A stretch of 64,000 nt of DNA from JAYFRL01 sp034925905 (GTDB taxonomy: Bacteria > Bacillota > Clostridia > Lachnospirales > Anaerotignaceae): NCBI GenBank assembly GCA_034925905.1, contig JAYFRL010000016.1:24480-88479 (forward strand). Reading direction: 5' to 3'. Within the stretch, counting starts at the first letter, position 1. Every line of letters begins with the position of its first letter. The position numbers and the translations under genes are program-made. Below, one piece after another: positions 1 through 8,279 of this stretch. The notes beneath the pieces were generated by a model. The model made no database searches. It saw only the letters and a program-made list of their open reading frames with translations, and was not told where the DNA came from.

Positions 1-1011
1 AGTACCTGTTTTATCCGAGCAGATAACTCCTGCACAGCCTAAAGTTTCAACGGCTGGAAGCTTCCTTATTATTGTGTTTTTTTTGGACATCCTCTGCATT
101 CCAATTGCAAGCACTATGGTTACAATAGCCGGCAAACCTTCCGGAATGGCAGCAACAGCAAGGCTTATTGACGTCATAAACATATCAAACGGGTCAAATT
201 TCCTTATAACGCCAAGCGCAAAAATCAATATGCATATCCCCAAGGCTCCAATGCCCAAAATTCTGCTGGTATCTCCCAACCGTTTCTGGAGCGGAGTTTG
301 GCTTTCCTCGCTAAAAGAAAGCATATCCGCTATCTTCCCTACCTCCGTATCCATTCCCGTGGACGTTACAATAGCCTTTCCTTTTCCGTATGTAACAAAA
401 GACGTTGAAAAAACCATGTTTCTCCTGTCCCCAAGCGGCGTGCTTTGATTGTAAACCTTATCCGCAAACTTAGAAACAGAACCCGATTCACCGCTTATTG
501 AGGATTCTTCGCATTTTAAATCATAGGCTTCTATAATCCGCCCGTCCGCGGATATATAGTCCCCTGCCTCAAAAACCATTATATCGCCCGGCACAATGCT
601 TTTAGTGTTTGTCTCGGTTATACGTCCATTTCTTAAAACCTTTGCCTTTGGCGCTGACATATTTTTAAGCGCAAGCACGGCTTTCTCAGCTTTACTTTCC
701 TGTATGAGGCCTATAATGGCATTCAGCATTACTATGGCAAGAATTATAACGGAATCAATAAAATCATTTTCACCTTTTATATAAGAAATAAGAAATGAAA
801 CTCCAGCCGCAATTATAAGTATTATTACCATAAAATCATTTAACTGAAGCAAAAATCTTATTATTATATTTTTTTTGCCGCTTTTATCATCAAGCTCATT
901 TCCCCCATGTTTTTCAAGCATATCTAAAGCCCTTTCAGACGAAAGGCCTGTTTTTTCATCTGTTTTGAAATAATTAAGTGTCGATTTCACAGTCTTATCA
1001 TAAAAAGTCAT
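1..1011 (-). CDS. Calcium-type P-type ATPase, N-terminal 337 residues (truncated by window edge)
   Basis: Membrane ATPase that would export Ca2+ or a similar cation. The reading frame runs unbroken from an ATG at 1011 (ribosome site AAGGAGAGG just upstream) to the window edge. It shows the cation ATPase N-terminal region, a first membrane pair, an SGES actuator motif (TGES in most relatives), the ion-binding helix with PEGLPA, and the phosphorylation motif DKTGT, encoded by the first bases of the window. The nucleotide-binding and C-terminal membrane domains lie outside. PEGLP points to the SERCA/PMCA-like type II group rather than heavy-metal pumps. The exact ion is inferred. Confidence 0.9.
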   Translation of the reverse strand, partial: MTFYDKTVKSTLNYFKTDEKTGLSSERALDMLEKHGGNELDDKSGKKNIIIRFLLQLNDFMVIILIIAAGVSFLISYIKGENDFIDSVIILAIVMLNAIIGLIQESKAEKAVLALKNMSAPKAKVLRNGRITETNTKSIVPGDIMVFEAGDYISADGRIIEAYDLKCEESSISGESGSVSKFADKVYNQSTPLGDRRNMVFSTSFVTYGKGKAIVTSTGMDTEVGKIADMLSFSEESQTPLQKRLGDTSRILGIGALGICILIFALGVIRKFDPFDMFMTSISLAVAAIPEGLPAIVTIVLAIGMQRMSKKNTIIRKLPAVETLGCAGVICSDKTGT

Positions 1012-1034
1012 ATTATCCTCTCCTTGTATAATCT

Positions 1035-1063
1035 TTGGTACAACCCTTATAAAATTATATTAT
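1035..1063 (+). promoter_or_regulatory. Possible vegetative promoter for ytaF
   Basis: TTGGTA at 1035-1040 and TATTAT at 1058-1063 are separated by 17 bases, in the divergent gap between the ATPase and ytaF genes. A sporulation sigma factor could instead drive the gene, so this is tentative. Confidence 0.35.
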
Positions 1064-1131
1064 TTCATTGTCACATTTATGACCTGAAACATATTATGGC
1101 ATTAAACTCCATTCATATAAGGAGAATGCTT

Positions 1132-1731
1132 ATGCTATCCGTTTTTTTACTTTCTGTGGCTTTAAGCATAGATGCACTCGGGATAGGCATATCCTATGGA
1201 TTACGCGAAATAAGGATACCTCTTATAACGAAAGCAATAATATCAATTCAATCCGTTTTGATAACTGCTGCCGCAATTTTTTCAGGAAGTTTTATAACAA
1301 AGCTTTTGCCCGGATTTATTGCCGAAAAAATAGGAGTGTTTGTCTTAGTATCCCTGGGAGTATGGTTTATATTTGAAGGTTTAACGGAAGGAAAAGAAGA
1401 AACGGGAAAGAAGTATCTCGGACACACAATTGATATAGCCAAAGCGCCTGTTAAATGTGATGCGGATAATTCCAGAACAATAGAATGGTTTGAAGCTTTT
1501 TATCTTGGGCTTGCTCTTTCCTTAGACTCGTTTGGGGCAGGAATAGGAGCCGGCGCAGCAGGGATTACAAACTATTTGATACCTTTTATGACAGCTTTAT
1601 GCCAAATGTTTTTCCTTTGCAGCGGAAAATTTTTAGGCACAAAAATAAAACGGCTTTTTAATGTCAAAGAAAATGGCTTTATAATAATTTCCGGGTTATT
1701 ACTTATCATTATAGGAGTTTCACAAATATAA
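1132..1731 (+). CDS. ytaF: Sporulation membrane protein YtaF / MntP-like
   Basis: A 199-residue polytopic membrane protein of the YtaF/MntP-like family. Two repeat halves each begin with a helix containing a conserved Asp: ALSIDALGIG near the N-terminus and ALSLDSFGAGIG in the second half. A hydrophilic linker joins them. YtaF is associated with sporulation in Bacillus and Clostridia, and MntP relatives export Mn2+; the substrate here is unknown. The start at 1132 is chosen because GGAG at 1121-1124 is correctly spaced for it, whereas the ATG at 1126 is too close. The gene ends in a strong terminator shared with the convergent etfA. Confidence 0.8.
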   Translation: MLSVFLLSVALSIDALGIGISYGLREIRIPLITKAIISIQSVLITAAAIFSGSFITKLLPGFIAEKIGVFVLVSLGVWFIFEGLTEGKEETGKKYLGHTIDIAKAPVKCDADNSRTIEWFEAFYLGLALSLDSFGAGIGAGAAGITNYLIPFMTALCQMFFLCSGKFLGTKIKRLFNVKENGFIIISGLLLIIIGVSQI

Positions 1732-1770
1732 AAAACAAGGGTTAGCCTTTTAAGGCTAACCCTTGTTTTT
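1731..1770. terminator. Bidirectional intrinsic terminator between ytaF and etfA
   Basis: Perfect inverted repeat with 17-base arms (1731-1747 and 1754-1770) and a 6-base loop. It has an A-run on one side and a T-run on the other, so it can stop transcription from both convergent genes. Confidence 0.9.
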
Positions 1771-1784
1771 ATAAAGGATTTTTA

Positions 1785-2837
1785 TTAATCAACAATTTTG
1801 TCTTGTTTAAACTTCTTTATGGCTTCAGTAAGCTTAGGAATTATAACCTTAACATCACCAACAACTCCAAGGTCCGCAACGTCAAATATAGCCGCTGTGT
1901 CATTCTTGTTTATGGCAACAATATAGTTTGAATTTTCCATACCTGCAACGTGCTGAATAGCTCCTGAAATACCACATGCAAGATAAAGGTCTGGGCGAAC
2001 TGTTTTCCCTGTCTGACCAACCTGGCGGTCTTTTTCAATCCAGCAAGCATCGACGCAAGCCCTTGAAGAACCAACTTCCGCACCAAGAGCCTGGGCGCAA
2101 TCTCTTATCATGCCAAAACCTTCCGGTCCGCCAATACCACGGCCACCTGAAACAATAAGCTTAGCTTCTGTAAGGTCAACTGCTTTTTTATTGGCTTTAA
2201 CAACTTCAAGAATTTCAACATTCATGTCTTCAGGTTTAAAAGCTATATCCATTTTGACAAGCTCGCCTGTTCTTGTTTTGTCTTCGGCTATTTTTCTCAT
2301 AACACCGGGGCGAACGGTTGCCATCTGGGGTTTTGTTCTCGGGCACATAAGGGTAGCCATGATGTTCCCGCCGAAAGCAGGACGTGTCATAAGAAGACCT
2401 CTTCTCCCATCTGTTGCCCCCATGGATTCTTCTTTTTCTATTTCTTCTGCATCTTTAACCATTTTGAGCCCTGTGCAATCTGCAACAAGACCTGTCTTAA
2501 TACGGCTTGCAAGCCTTGGAGCAAGGTCTCGACCTATTGAAGAAGCTCCGAAAATCATAATTTCAGGATCGTATTTTTTGCAAATCTCCGTAAGAGCTTT
2601 TGTATATGGCTCTGTTACATATTCCTTAAGCATCGGATCGTCAACAAGGATAACCTTATCTGCTCCAAAATGATATAATTTATCAACTTCGCCTTCCATA
2701 TGATATCCCAATAAAACGGCAACTACGTCGTCTTTTAAATCTTCTTTTAATCTTGTAGCCTCGCCAATAAGCTCAAGTCCTACATTCTGGACTTTGCCTT
2801 TTCTTTGTTCTATCACTACAAAAATTCCTTTACTCAT
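1785..2837 (-). CDS. etfA: Electron transfer flavoprotein alpha subunit (cluster 1)
   Basis: 350-residue EtfA. The N-terminal half has the Rossmann-like ETF fold. The C-terminal half has the FAD-binding region with VSGGRGIGG, SSRACVDA, QVGQTGK and the SGAIQHVAGM segment typical of the family. It pairs with EtfB encoded 39 bases upstream and with the acyl-CoA dehydrogenase before that. There is no ferredoxin-like N-terminal extension. In anaerobes such an Etf usually serves the bifurcating butyryl-CoA dehydrogenase complex. That function is inferred from context. The ribosome site AAGGAGGA lies about 11 bases before the ATG. Confidence 0.95.
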   Translation of the reverse strand: MSKGIFVVIEQRKGKVQNVGLELIGEATRLKEDLKDDVVAVLLGYHMEGEVDKLYHFGADKVILVDDPMLKEYVTEPYTKALTEICKKYDPEIMIFGASSIGRDLAPRLASRIKTGLVADCTGLKMVKDAEEIEKEESMGATDGRRGLLMTRPAFGGNIMATLMCPRTKPQMATVRPGVMRKIAEDKTRTGELVKMDIAFKPEDMNVEILEVVKANKKAVDLTEAKLIVSGGRGIGGPEGFGMIRDCAQALGAEVGSSRACVDACWIEKDRQVGQTGKTVRPDLYLACGISGAIQHVAGMENSNYIVAINKNDTAAIFDVADLGVVGDVKVIIPKLTEAIKKFKQDKIVD

Positions 2838-2876
2838 TGTAGGGTCTTCCTCCTTATTCTTATATTAACCAGCGAA

Positions 2877-3668
2877 TCAGATGAGATGTTTTTCGTCAAG
2901 CTTTTCCATTATTGCTGCAACAGCCTGCTCGGCCGAAAGATCTTTAAGCAATGTGCCTGCTCCTTTTACTTCCTTTGTGAAGGATCTGTAAACATTTGTC
3001 GGGGAACCTCTTAAACCAATCATGTCAAGTTCAAGGGCATCCTTAAGATCTTCAAAGCCTAAAATCTTTACTTCCTTTTCATAAGCCTCAACAATTCCTG
3101 CAACACTCATATATCTTGGTTCTGCAAGCTCGGCGATTGCTGTAAGAAGGCACGGAGTTTTAATCTTTACTATATGATATCCATCTTCAAATTGTCTTTT
3201 AACAACAAGATGATCTTCAGCCACTTCTCTTATATCTTCAACATAGCTAACCTGGGGAACACCTAATTTTTCAGCAAGCTGAGGCCCAACCTGGGCTGTG
3301 TCGCCGTCGATTGCCTGGCGTCCTGTTATAATAAGGTCATATCCTATTTTCCGAAGCGCAGCAGCAAGAATAGCAGATGTGGCATATGTATCTGAACCGC
3401 CAAATTCCCTGGCTGAAACAAGATAAGCTTCATCACAGCCCATGGCCAACGCTTCTCTTAAGGCAACATCTGCCTGCATGGGGCCCATAGAAACAACCGT
3501 TATCGTTCCCCCTAATTCTTCTTTTATCTTTAAAGCAGCTTCTATCCCTGTTTTATCGTCATGATTTATAATACTCGGAACACCGTCTCTGATGAGCGTG
3601 CCTGTTTTGGGGTCTATTTTAACTTCAACTGTATCTGGAACTTGTTTAATGCATACAACAATTTTCAT
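2877..3668 (-). CDS. etfB: Electron transfer flavoprotein beta subunit (cluster 1)
   Basis: 263-residue EtfB beginning MKIVVCIKQVPDT. It carries the family nucleotide-site segments MGPMQADVALREALAMG, FGGSDTYATS and GRQAIDGDTAQVGPQ. In bifurcating Etf proteins these regions surround the second FAD and the NADH site, which fits a partner of butyryl-CoA dehydrogenase. It lies between bcd (20-base gap) and etfA in one transcription unit, with a clear AAAGGAG ribosome site. Compare the second EtfB at 6309-7109, where these same segments differ. Confidence 0.95.
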   Translation of the reverse strand: MKIVVCIKQVPDTVEVKIDPKTGTLIRDGVPSIINHDDKTGIEAALKIKEELGGTITVVSMGPMQADVALREALAMGCDEAYLVSAREFGGSDTYATSAILAAALRKIGYDLIITGRQAIDGDTAQVGPQLAEKLGVPQVSYVEDIREVAEDHLVVKRQFEDGYHIVKIKTPCLLTAIAELAEPRYMSVAGIVEAYEKEVKILGFEDLKDALELDMIGLRGSPTNVYRSFTKEVKGAGTLLKDLSAEQAVAAIMEKLDEKHLI

Positions 3669-3688
3669 GGTAAATCTCCTTTCTTAAA

Positions 3689-4831
3689 TTAGTTTATACT
3701 CATAGAACCTGAAATTACCATTTTCATAGCTTCAGAAGTTCCTTCATAAATCTCTGTTATCTTTGCGTCCCTCATCATTCTTTCAACAGGATATTCTCTT
3801 GAGTATCCATATCCGCCAAACAACTGCACACAAGCCCTTGTTACTTCGTTTGCAGTTTCGGAAGCAAAAAGCTTAGCCATTGCTGCAAGAGGACCATATG
3901 CTTCATGGTTATCCTTTGCAACAGCTGCTCTCCATGTCATAAGCCTTGCAGCGTCAACCTTTGTCTGAAGCTCTGCAAGCTTAAATTGTGTATTCTGGAA
4001 CTGGGAAATCCTTTTCCCAAACTGTTTTCTTTCTTTAACGTATTTTGTGGCTTCGTTGATAGCGCCTTGAGCAATTCCTACAGATTGAGCTGCAATACCG
4101 ATTCTTCCGCCGTCAAGAGCCTTCATGGCTATTTTAAAGCCATCGCCTTCTTTTCCAAGCAAATTTGCAGCTGGGACGCGAACATTTTCATAAGCAACTT
4201 CACAGTTTGAAGCAGCTCTAATACCCATTCTCGGGATATTTGTTCCTACAGAAATTCCGGGCATTGTTCTTTCAACAACAAAAGCGGAAATGCCTTTTGT
4301 TCCTTTAGATTTATCAGTCATCACAAAAACAACAAATGTATCTGCAAAGCCTGAGTTTGTCGTAAATATTTTTGAACCGTTGATAATATAATCATCACCA
4401 TCGCGGATAGCTTTTGTCTGCTGACCTGCCGCATCGGTTCCCGCATTAGGCTCTGTTAAGCTAAAACAGCCAACCTTGCTGCCGTCAACGAGAGGTCTTA
4501 AAAATTTTTGCTTTTGTTCTTCCGTTCCAAATTCAGAAATACAAGCGCAGCAAAGAGAGGTATGTACGGATATTGTAATACCTGTGCTTGCGTCCTGTTT
4601 TGAGACTTCTTCCATGCAAAGCGTATAGGATAATACGTCTGCACCTGATCCGCCGTATTCTTTACCATAAGGTATGCCAAGCATTCCATATCTCTGCATT
4701 TTAGCAAGAAGACTCATGTCATATTGTTCACATTCATCCATATCTCTAGCTATGGGCTTTATTTCGTTCTCGGCAAATTTTCTATACAGCTCCTGTTGAA
4801 GCAAATGCTGCTTTGATAATTTGAAATCCAT
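3689..4831 (-). CDS. bcd: Butyryl-CoA / short-chain acyl-CoA dehydrogenase
   Basis: 380-residue acyl-CoA dehydrogenase. It shows the FAD/substrate segments CFSLTEPNAGTDA and FTTNSGFADTFVVF, the RMGIRAASNCEVAYENVRVP loop, and the C-terminal region QLFGGYGYSREYPVERMMRDAKITEIYEGTSE, which includes the catalytic-base Glu of short-chain enzymes in YEGTSE. It is the first gene of a bcd-etfB-etfA operon, so crotonyl-CoA reduction to butyryl-CoA coupled to Etf is likely. Thiolase and 3-hydroxybutyryl-CoA dehydrogenase genes are absent here; a crotonase lies at 28896-29672. Confidence 0.92.
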   Translation of the reverse strand: MDFKLSKQHLLQQELYRKFAENEIKPIARDMDECEQYDMSLLAKMQRYGMLGIPYGKEYGGSGADVLSYTLCMEEVSKQDASTGITISVHTSLCCACISEFGTEEQKQKFLRPLVDGSKVGCFSLTEPNAGTDAAGQQTKAIRDGDDYIINGSKIFTTNSGFADTFVVFVMTDKSKGTKGISAFVVERTMPGISVGTNIPRMGIRAASNCEVAYENVRVPAANLLGKEGDGFKIAMKALDGGRIGIAAQSVGIAQGAINEATKYVKERKQFGKRISQFQNTQFKLAELQTKVDAARLMTWRAAVAKDNHEAYGPLAAMAKLFASETANEVTRACVQLFGGYGYSREYPVERMMRDAKITEIYEGTSEAMKMVISGSMSIN

Positions 4832-5006
4832 TTATAACCCTCCTGTTAAAAATAATAAATAAAACCTTTAATTGATGGAACGGAAAATAAATACAAAAAA
4901 ACTAGAAAAGTATAGTCCTTGTTTTTATTATATTTATCACCGTTATTATACTTTTAAAATAATATTAGCAAACTAATTACTAGCATGCAAAGTGTTATAC
5001 AAGAGA

Positions 5007-5035
5007 ATTTTATACTATCCGTAATATAATGTCAA
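5007..5035 (-). promoter_or_regulatory. Sigma-A-type promoter for bcd-etfBA
   Basis: On the minus strand, TTGACA (5030-5035) and TAAAAT (5007-5012) are 17 bases apart. This gives a leader of roughly 165 bases before bcd. Confidence 0.7.
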
Positions 5036-5180
5036 TACGTTTTAACCAATTACCAATTAAAAAAAATAAGCTGTTATATTAAGCTTGAAGATAAGCTATA
5101 TTTTTATTGAGAAACTGCGGGATTTATGCAGATTTTTACAGATAAACCGCGTACTTTTTATATATTAAAATTAATACCCA

Positions 5181-5224
5181 AAAGGCCATAAGAGCATATC
5201 AAAAGATATGCTCTTATGGCCTTT
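5181..5224 (-). terminator. Hairpin terminator after etfA2
   Basis: Perfect 20-base arms (5181-5200 and 5205-5224) with an AAAA loop, about 80 bases downstream of etfA2. The minus-strand T-run is short (TTTT then mixed), so termination may rely mostly on the very stable stem. Confidence 0.75.
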
Positions 5225-5302
5225 AATGGTTAACTATAACCATATTTTATTTCCCACACCGGATAGAGCTAATATTCTTTACTTATTTTCATAATTTCAA
5301 AA

Positions 5303-6295
5303 TCAGGTCTTTATATTTTTTATTTCCTTAATAAGCACCGGCAATATATTGTTGACATTTCCAACTATCCCAACATTAGAAACATCAAATATAGCGGCTT
5401 CTTCATCCTTGTTTATTGAAAAAATAAAATCAGAATCCCGCATTCCAGAAACGTGCTGTATTGCCCCCGACATTCCGCAGGCTATATAAAGCCTGGGTTT
5501 AACTATTTTCCCGGATTGACCTATCTGGTGCGATCTTGGTATCCAGCCTGATTCTATAGGAGCTCTTGTTGCTCCAACAGCCCCGCCAAAAAGAGCGGCA
5601 AGCTCATAAAGCATTTCAAAATTTTCTTTTGAGCCCATTCCTCTTCCGCCGGAAACTATGGTCACAGCATCCTCAAGATTAACAGCTTCCGTTATTTCGT
5701 TTACACTTTCAACCAGCGCAAAGCCTTTTGTTCCACAGATATCTGTTTTTTCTTCTGTTATATTGGCACGCTTTTCCGGGTCAAAATTAAGCTTTTTAAA
5801 AGCGCCCTTCTGAATAGTTCCTATTTTGGGAAAATTCCCTTCTATAACACAGTCGTAAAATATATTTCCTGAATATGCAGGGCATGTCCATAAAATATTG
5901 CCTTCGTTTAAAGAAAGCTTCACCGCATCAGATACCAGCAAACAGCATAGCTTTACCGAAAGGCAGGCTAAAAGCTCTTTCCCAAAGGATGTCCCCATGG
6001 CAATAACGGCAAAAGGCTTATATTCTTTTAAAAGCTCCTCTAATGCTGAAGCAGCAGCAGCTATATCATATTCCTTTATATCACTGCCAACAGATATTAT
6101 GCTATCTGCGCCAAAGCCTGAAATTTCTTTTAAAACCTCGTCCCCACCAGCCTTAAACACTATGGCAACAGCCTTTTCTCCTTTTTCTCCTGCAATGAGT
6201 TTTGCGGCTGAAAGAGCCTCAAAGGACGACTTAACGGGTATCCCGTTTTTAGTTTCAATAATAACCCATATGTTTTTGTTTCCTTCGGTTACCAT
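5303..6295 (-). CDS. etfA: Electron transfer flavoprotein alpha subunit (cluster 2)
   Basis: 330-residue second EtfA, clearly diverged from the copy at 1785-2837. It keeps the C-terminal FAD region (VSGGRGMGS, TRAPIESGWIP, QIGQSGK, SGAIQHVSGMRDSD). The start at 6295 is set by AAAGGAGAGAAAGCT before ATG; an upstream in-frame start would run into etfB2. There is no N-terminal ferredoxin domain, unlike EtfA of the Acetobacterium lactate dehydrogenase complex. It is the last gene of glcD-acd-etfB-etfA. Confidence 0.93.
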   Translation of the reverse strand: MVTEGNKNIWVIIETKNGIPVKSSFEALSAAKLIAGEKGEKAVAIVFKAGGDEVLKEISGFGADSIISVGSDIKEYDIAAAASALEELLKEYKPFAVIAMGTSFGKELLACLSVKLCCLLVSDAVKLSLNEGNILWTCPAYSGNIFYDCVIEGNFPKIGTIQKGAFKKLNFDPEKRANITEEKTDICGTKGFALVESVNEITEAVNLEDAVTIVSGGRGMGSKENFEMLYELAALFGGAVGATRAPIESGWIPRSHQIGQSGKIVKPRLYIACGMSGAIQHVSGMRDSDFIFSINKDEEAAIFDVSNVGIVGNVNNILPVLIKEIKNIKT

Positions 6296-6308
6296 AGCTT
6301 TCTCTCCT

Positions 6309-7109
6309 TTAAAGCACACCCGCTTTAAGCATAATTTCAACTGCCTTCTTGACAGCTTCGGCGGCGTCTTTTTCTTTTATTTTTATTCCCGCTTCCCTCG
6401 TTTTTAAAGGATATATATCAATTATTTTGATAGAATTCATATTTTTAAAATCCGCTGCGGATATTTTAAGATCTGACGCAGAAAAAACCGGTATATCTGC
6501 TTTTCTCGCAGCTATTTTGCTTTTCATTGTGGGATACCTTGGATCATAATCCGGTTTTGTAACCGTAAACAGACAAGGAGTGCCTATTTCTATGATATTA
6601 TATCCTTCTTCCGTCTCCTGCTTAACGGAAAGCCCCCTGCCTTTAGATGAAACCGCTATTATGTCCGAAACCATATTAAGCCCCATGGTTTCCGCAAGCT
6701 GCGCTCCCACAACACCGGAAGAAAAATCCGTGGATTCCCGACCGCAAAAAATTATATCAAATTTTGAGCCTAATGTTTCCTCGATTTTTGAAATAGCAGC
6801 CTTAAGCACTGTTGCTGTTGCAAAAGTGCCTATATCTGAGAAAATCTCATCACAAACAAGAAAACCTTTGTCTGCCCCAACAGAAAGGCAATTCCTTATG
6901 GCGTCTTTGGATTTTTCGTCCCCTATCGAAAGCACCGTTATATTGCCTTCGTTTGCTTCTTTAAACCTTGCCGCCATCTCCAAAGCGTATGTGTCAAATG
7001 CGTTGACAACCGGCGTTATGCCTGATATATCAGGAGAACCCGTGTTCTTGTCAAAGCAAACCTTAACAGCGTCATCGGGAACCTGTTTTATACAAACCAA
7101 AATTTCCAT
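6309..7109 (-). CDS. etfB: Electron transfer flavoprotein beta subunit (cluster 2)
   Basis: 266-residue EtfB beginning MEILVCIKQVPDD. The fold motifs are present, but the nucleotide-site segments differ from EtfB1: SIGDEKSKDAIRNCLSVGAD replaces the MGPMQAD type and GRESTDFSSGVVGAQ replaces GRQAIDGDTAQVGPQ. This suggests a different cofactor, partner or electron donor. Whether it bifurcates cannot be told from reading alone. The ribosome site is GGAGGTAGGCT, and the gene is tightly spaced (14 bases) behind the acyl-CoA dehydrogenase gene. Confidence 0.92.
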   Translation of the reverse strand: MEILVCIKQVPDDAVKVCFDKNTGSPDISGITPVVNAFDTYALEMAARFKEANEGNITVLSIGDEKSKDAIRNCLSVGADKGFLVCDEIFSDIGTFATATVLKAAISKIEETLGSKFDIIFCGRESTDFSSGVVGAQLAETMGLNMVSDIIAVSSKGRGLSVKQETEEGYNIIEIGTPCLFTVTKPDYDPRYPTMKSKIAARKADIPVFSASDLKISAADFKNMNSIKIIDIYPLKTREAGIKIKEKDAAEAVKKAVEIMLKAGVL

Positions 7110-7123
7110 AGCCTACCTCCAGA

Positions 7124-8263
7124 TTAAAATTTACCCATAACGCTGCTTGATATAACCATCCTTTGGATTTGATTCGTGCCCTCAAAAATCTGGAATATTT
7201 TTGCGTCACGCAAAAGCTTTTCAACGGGATATTCCCTTGAATAGCCATATCCGCCAAATATCTGGACAGCATCGCTTGCAACCTGAAAAGCAATGTCCGA
7301 AGCATAGCATTTTGCTATTGCCGATTCCTTGCTATAGCTTAATCCAAGCTCCTGAAGCCTAAGCGCATGAGAGGTCATCTGGCGCGCGGTTTCCGTTTTT
7401 ATTTCCATATCGGCTATCATAAATTGTATAGCCTGGTTTTTCCCTATAGGCTTACCAAAGGTAACCCTTTCCTTCGCATATTTAACGGCTTCGTCTATTG
7501 CTCTCTGAGCTATGCCTACAGCTCCGCAGGCTATAAACGCCCTGGAAACATCAAGGGTTTTCATGGCAAGTTTAAAACCGTCACCTTCCTTGCCGATTAT
7601 GTTTGAAGCCGGAATCCTCACGTCTTCAAATACAACGTCGCAGGTTGTGGAAGTTCTTATACCCATTTTGTTTTCATGGTTTCCAGTGCTTAAACCTTCC
7701 GCGCCTTTAAAAACAAGAAAAGCCGTCATGCCTTTAACTCCGGCTGATTTATCCGTCACGGCAGTCACCACAAAAAAATCCGCAACGCTGCCGTTTGTTA
7801 TAAAGCATTTTCTGCCGTTTAAAACATATTCGCCGCCGTCTTTTACTGCTGTTGTTTTGGTAGACGAGACATCCGAGCCAGCCATAGGCTCTGTAACGCA
7901 AAATGCGCCATAGCCTCCGTCAACAATTATCTTGCAGCATTTTTGCTTCTGTTCTTCCGTACCCCCTAAAAACACAGTGTCTAAAGCAACGTCATTAACA
8001 AGCAAAGTTACGGCAAATCCTGCATCAGCTTTTGCCATTTCTTCATACATAGCAGCACAGCTTATTTTATCAAGCCCTATTCCGCCATATTCTTCTGGTA
8101 TTGAAAGAATATTTAACTGCATCTTGGCAGCCTTATCATATATTGCTTTTGGCCATTCGCCTGAAATATCGTATTCTTTACACTGCTCCTTAACCTCTTT
8201 TTCGCAGAAATCCTTAACTGATTCAAGCAAATCCTTAGTTTCATCCGTTAAAATATAAGACAT
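7124..8263 (-). CDS. Acyl-CoA dehydrogenase (cluster 2)
   Basis: 379-residue acyl-CoA dehydrogenase. It has AFCVTEPMAGSDVSS, FITNGSVADFFVV, the KMGIRTSTTCDVVFEDVRIP loop and a C-terminal QIFGGYGYSREYPVEKLLRDAKIFQIFEGTNQIQ region, with the expected catalytic Glu in FEGTNQ. It is as long as Bcd1 but clearly diverged from it. It lies 16 bases after a GlcD-type dehydrogenase gene and directly before its own etfBA. The substrate is unknown: crotonyl-, acryloyl- or another enoyl-CoA are all possible. Ribosome site AAGGAGG. Confidence 0.9.
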   Translation of the reverse strand: MSYILTDETKDLLESVKDFCEKEVKEQCKEYDISGEWPKAIYDKAAKMQLNILSIPEEYGGIGLDKISCAAMYEEMAKADAGFAVTLLVNDVALDTVFLGGTEEQKQKCCKIIVDGGYGAFCVTEPMAGSDVSSTKTTAVKDGGEYVLNGRKCFITNGSVADFFVVTAVTDKSAGVKGMTAFLVFKGAEGLSTGNHENKMGIRTSTTCDVVFEDVRIPASNIIGKEGDGFKLAMKTLDVSRAFIACGAVGIAQRAIDEAVKYAKERVTFGKPIGKNQAIQFMIADMEIKTETARQMTSHALRLQELGLSYSKESAIAKCYASDIAFQVASDAVQIFGGYGYSREYPVEKLLRDAKIFQIFEGTNQIQRMVISSSVMGKF

Positions 8264-8279
8264 AAACCGGCCTCCTTAG

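Larger units (their letters stand above)
4832..5302. other. Intergenic region between the two etf operons
   Basis: AT-rich and non-coding. It holds the terminator of the upstream glcD-etfA2 operon (5181-5224), a second short hairpin (5226-5243) and the bcd promoter (5007-5035). No known riboswitch was recognised in the leader. Confidence 0.7.

Noticed and set aside
2110..2673. Long plus-strand open frame of 187 codons
   Set aside because: Lies wholly antisense to etfA, whose protein is unmistakable; the antisense product is low-complexity Ser/Leu-rich and has no ribosome site.
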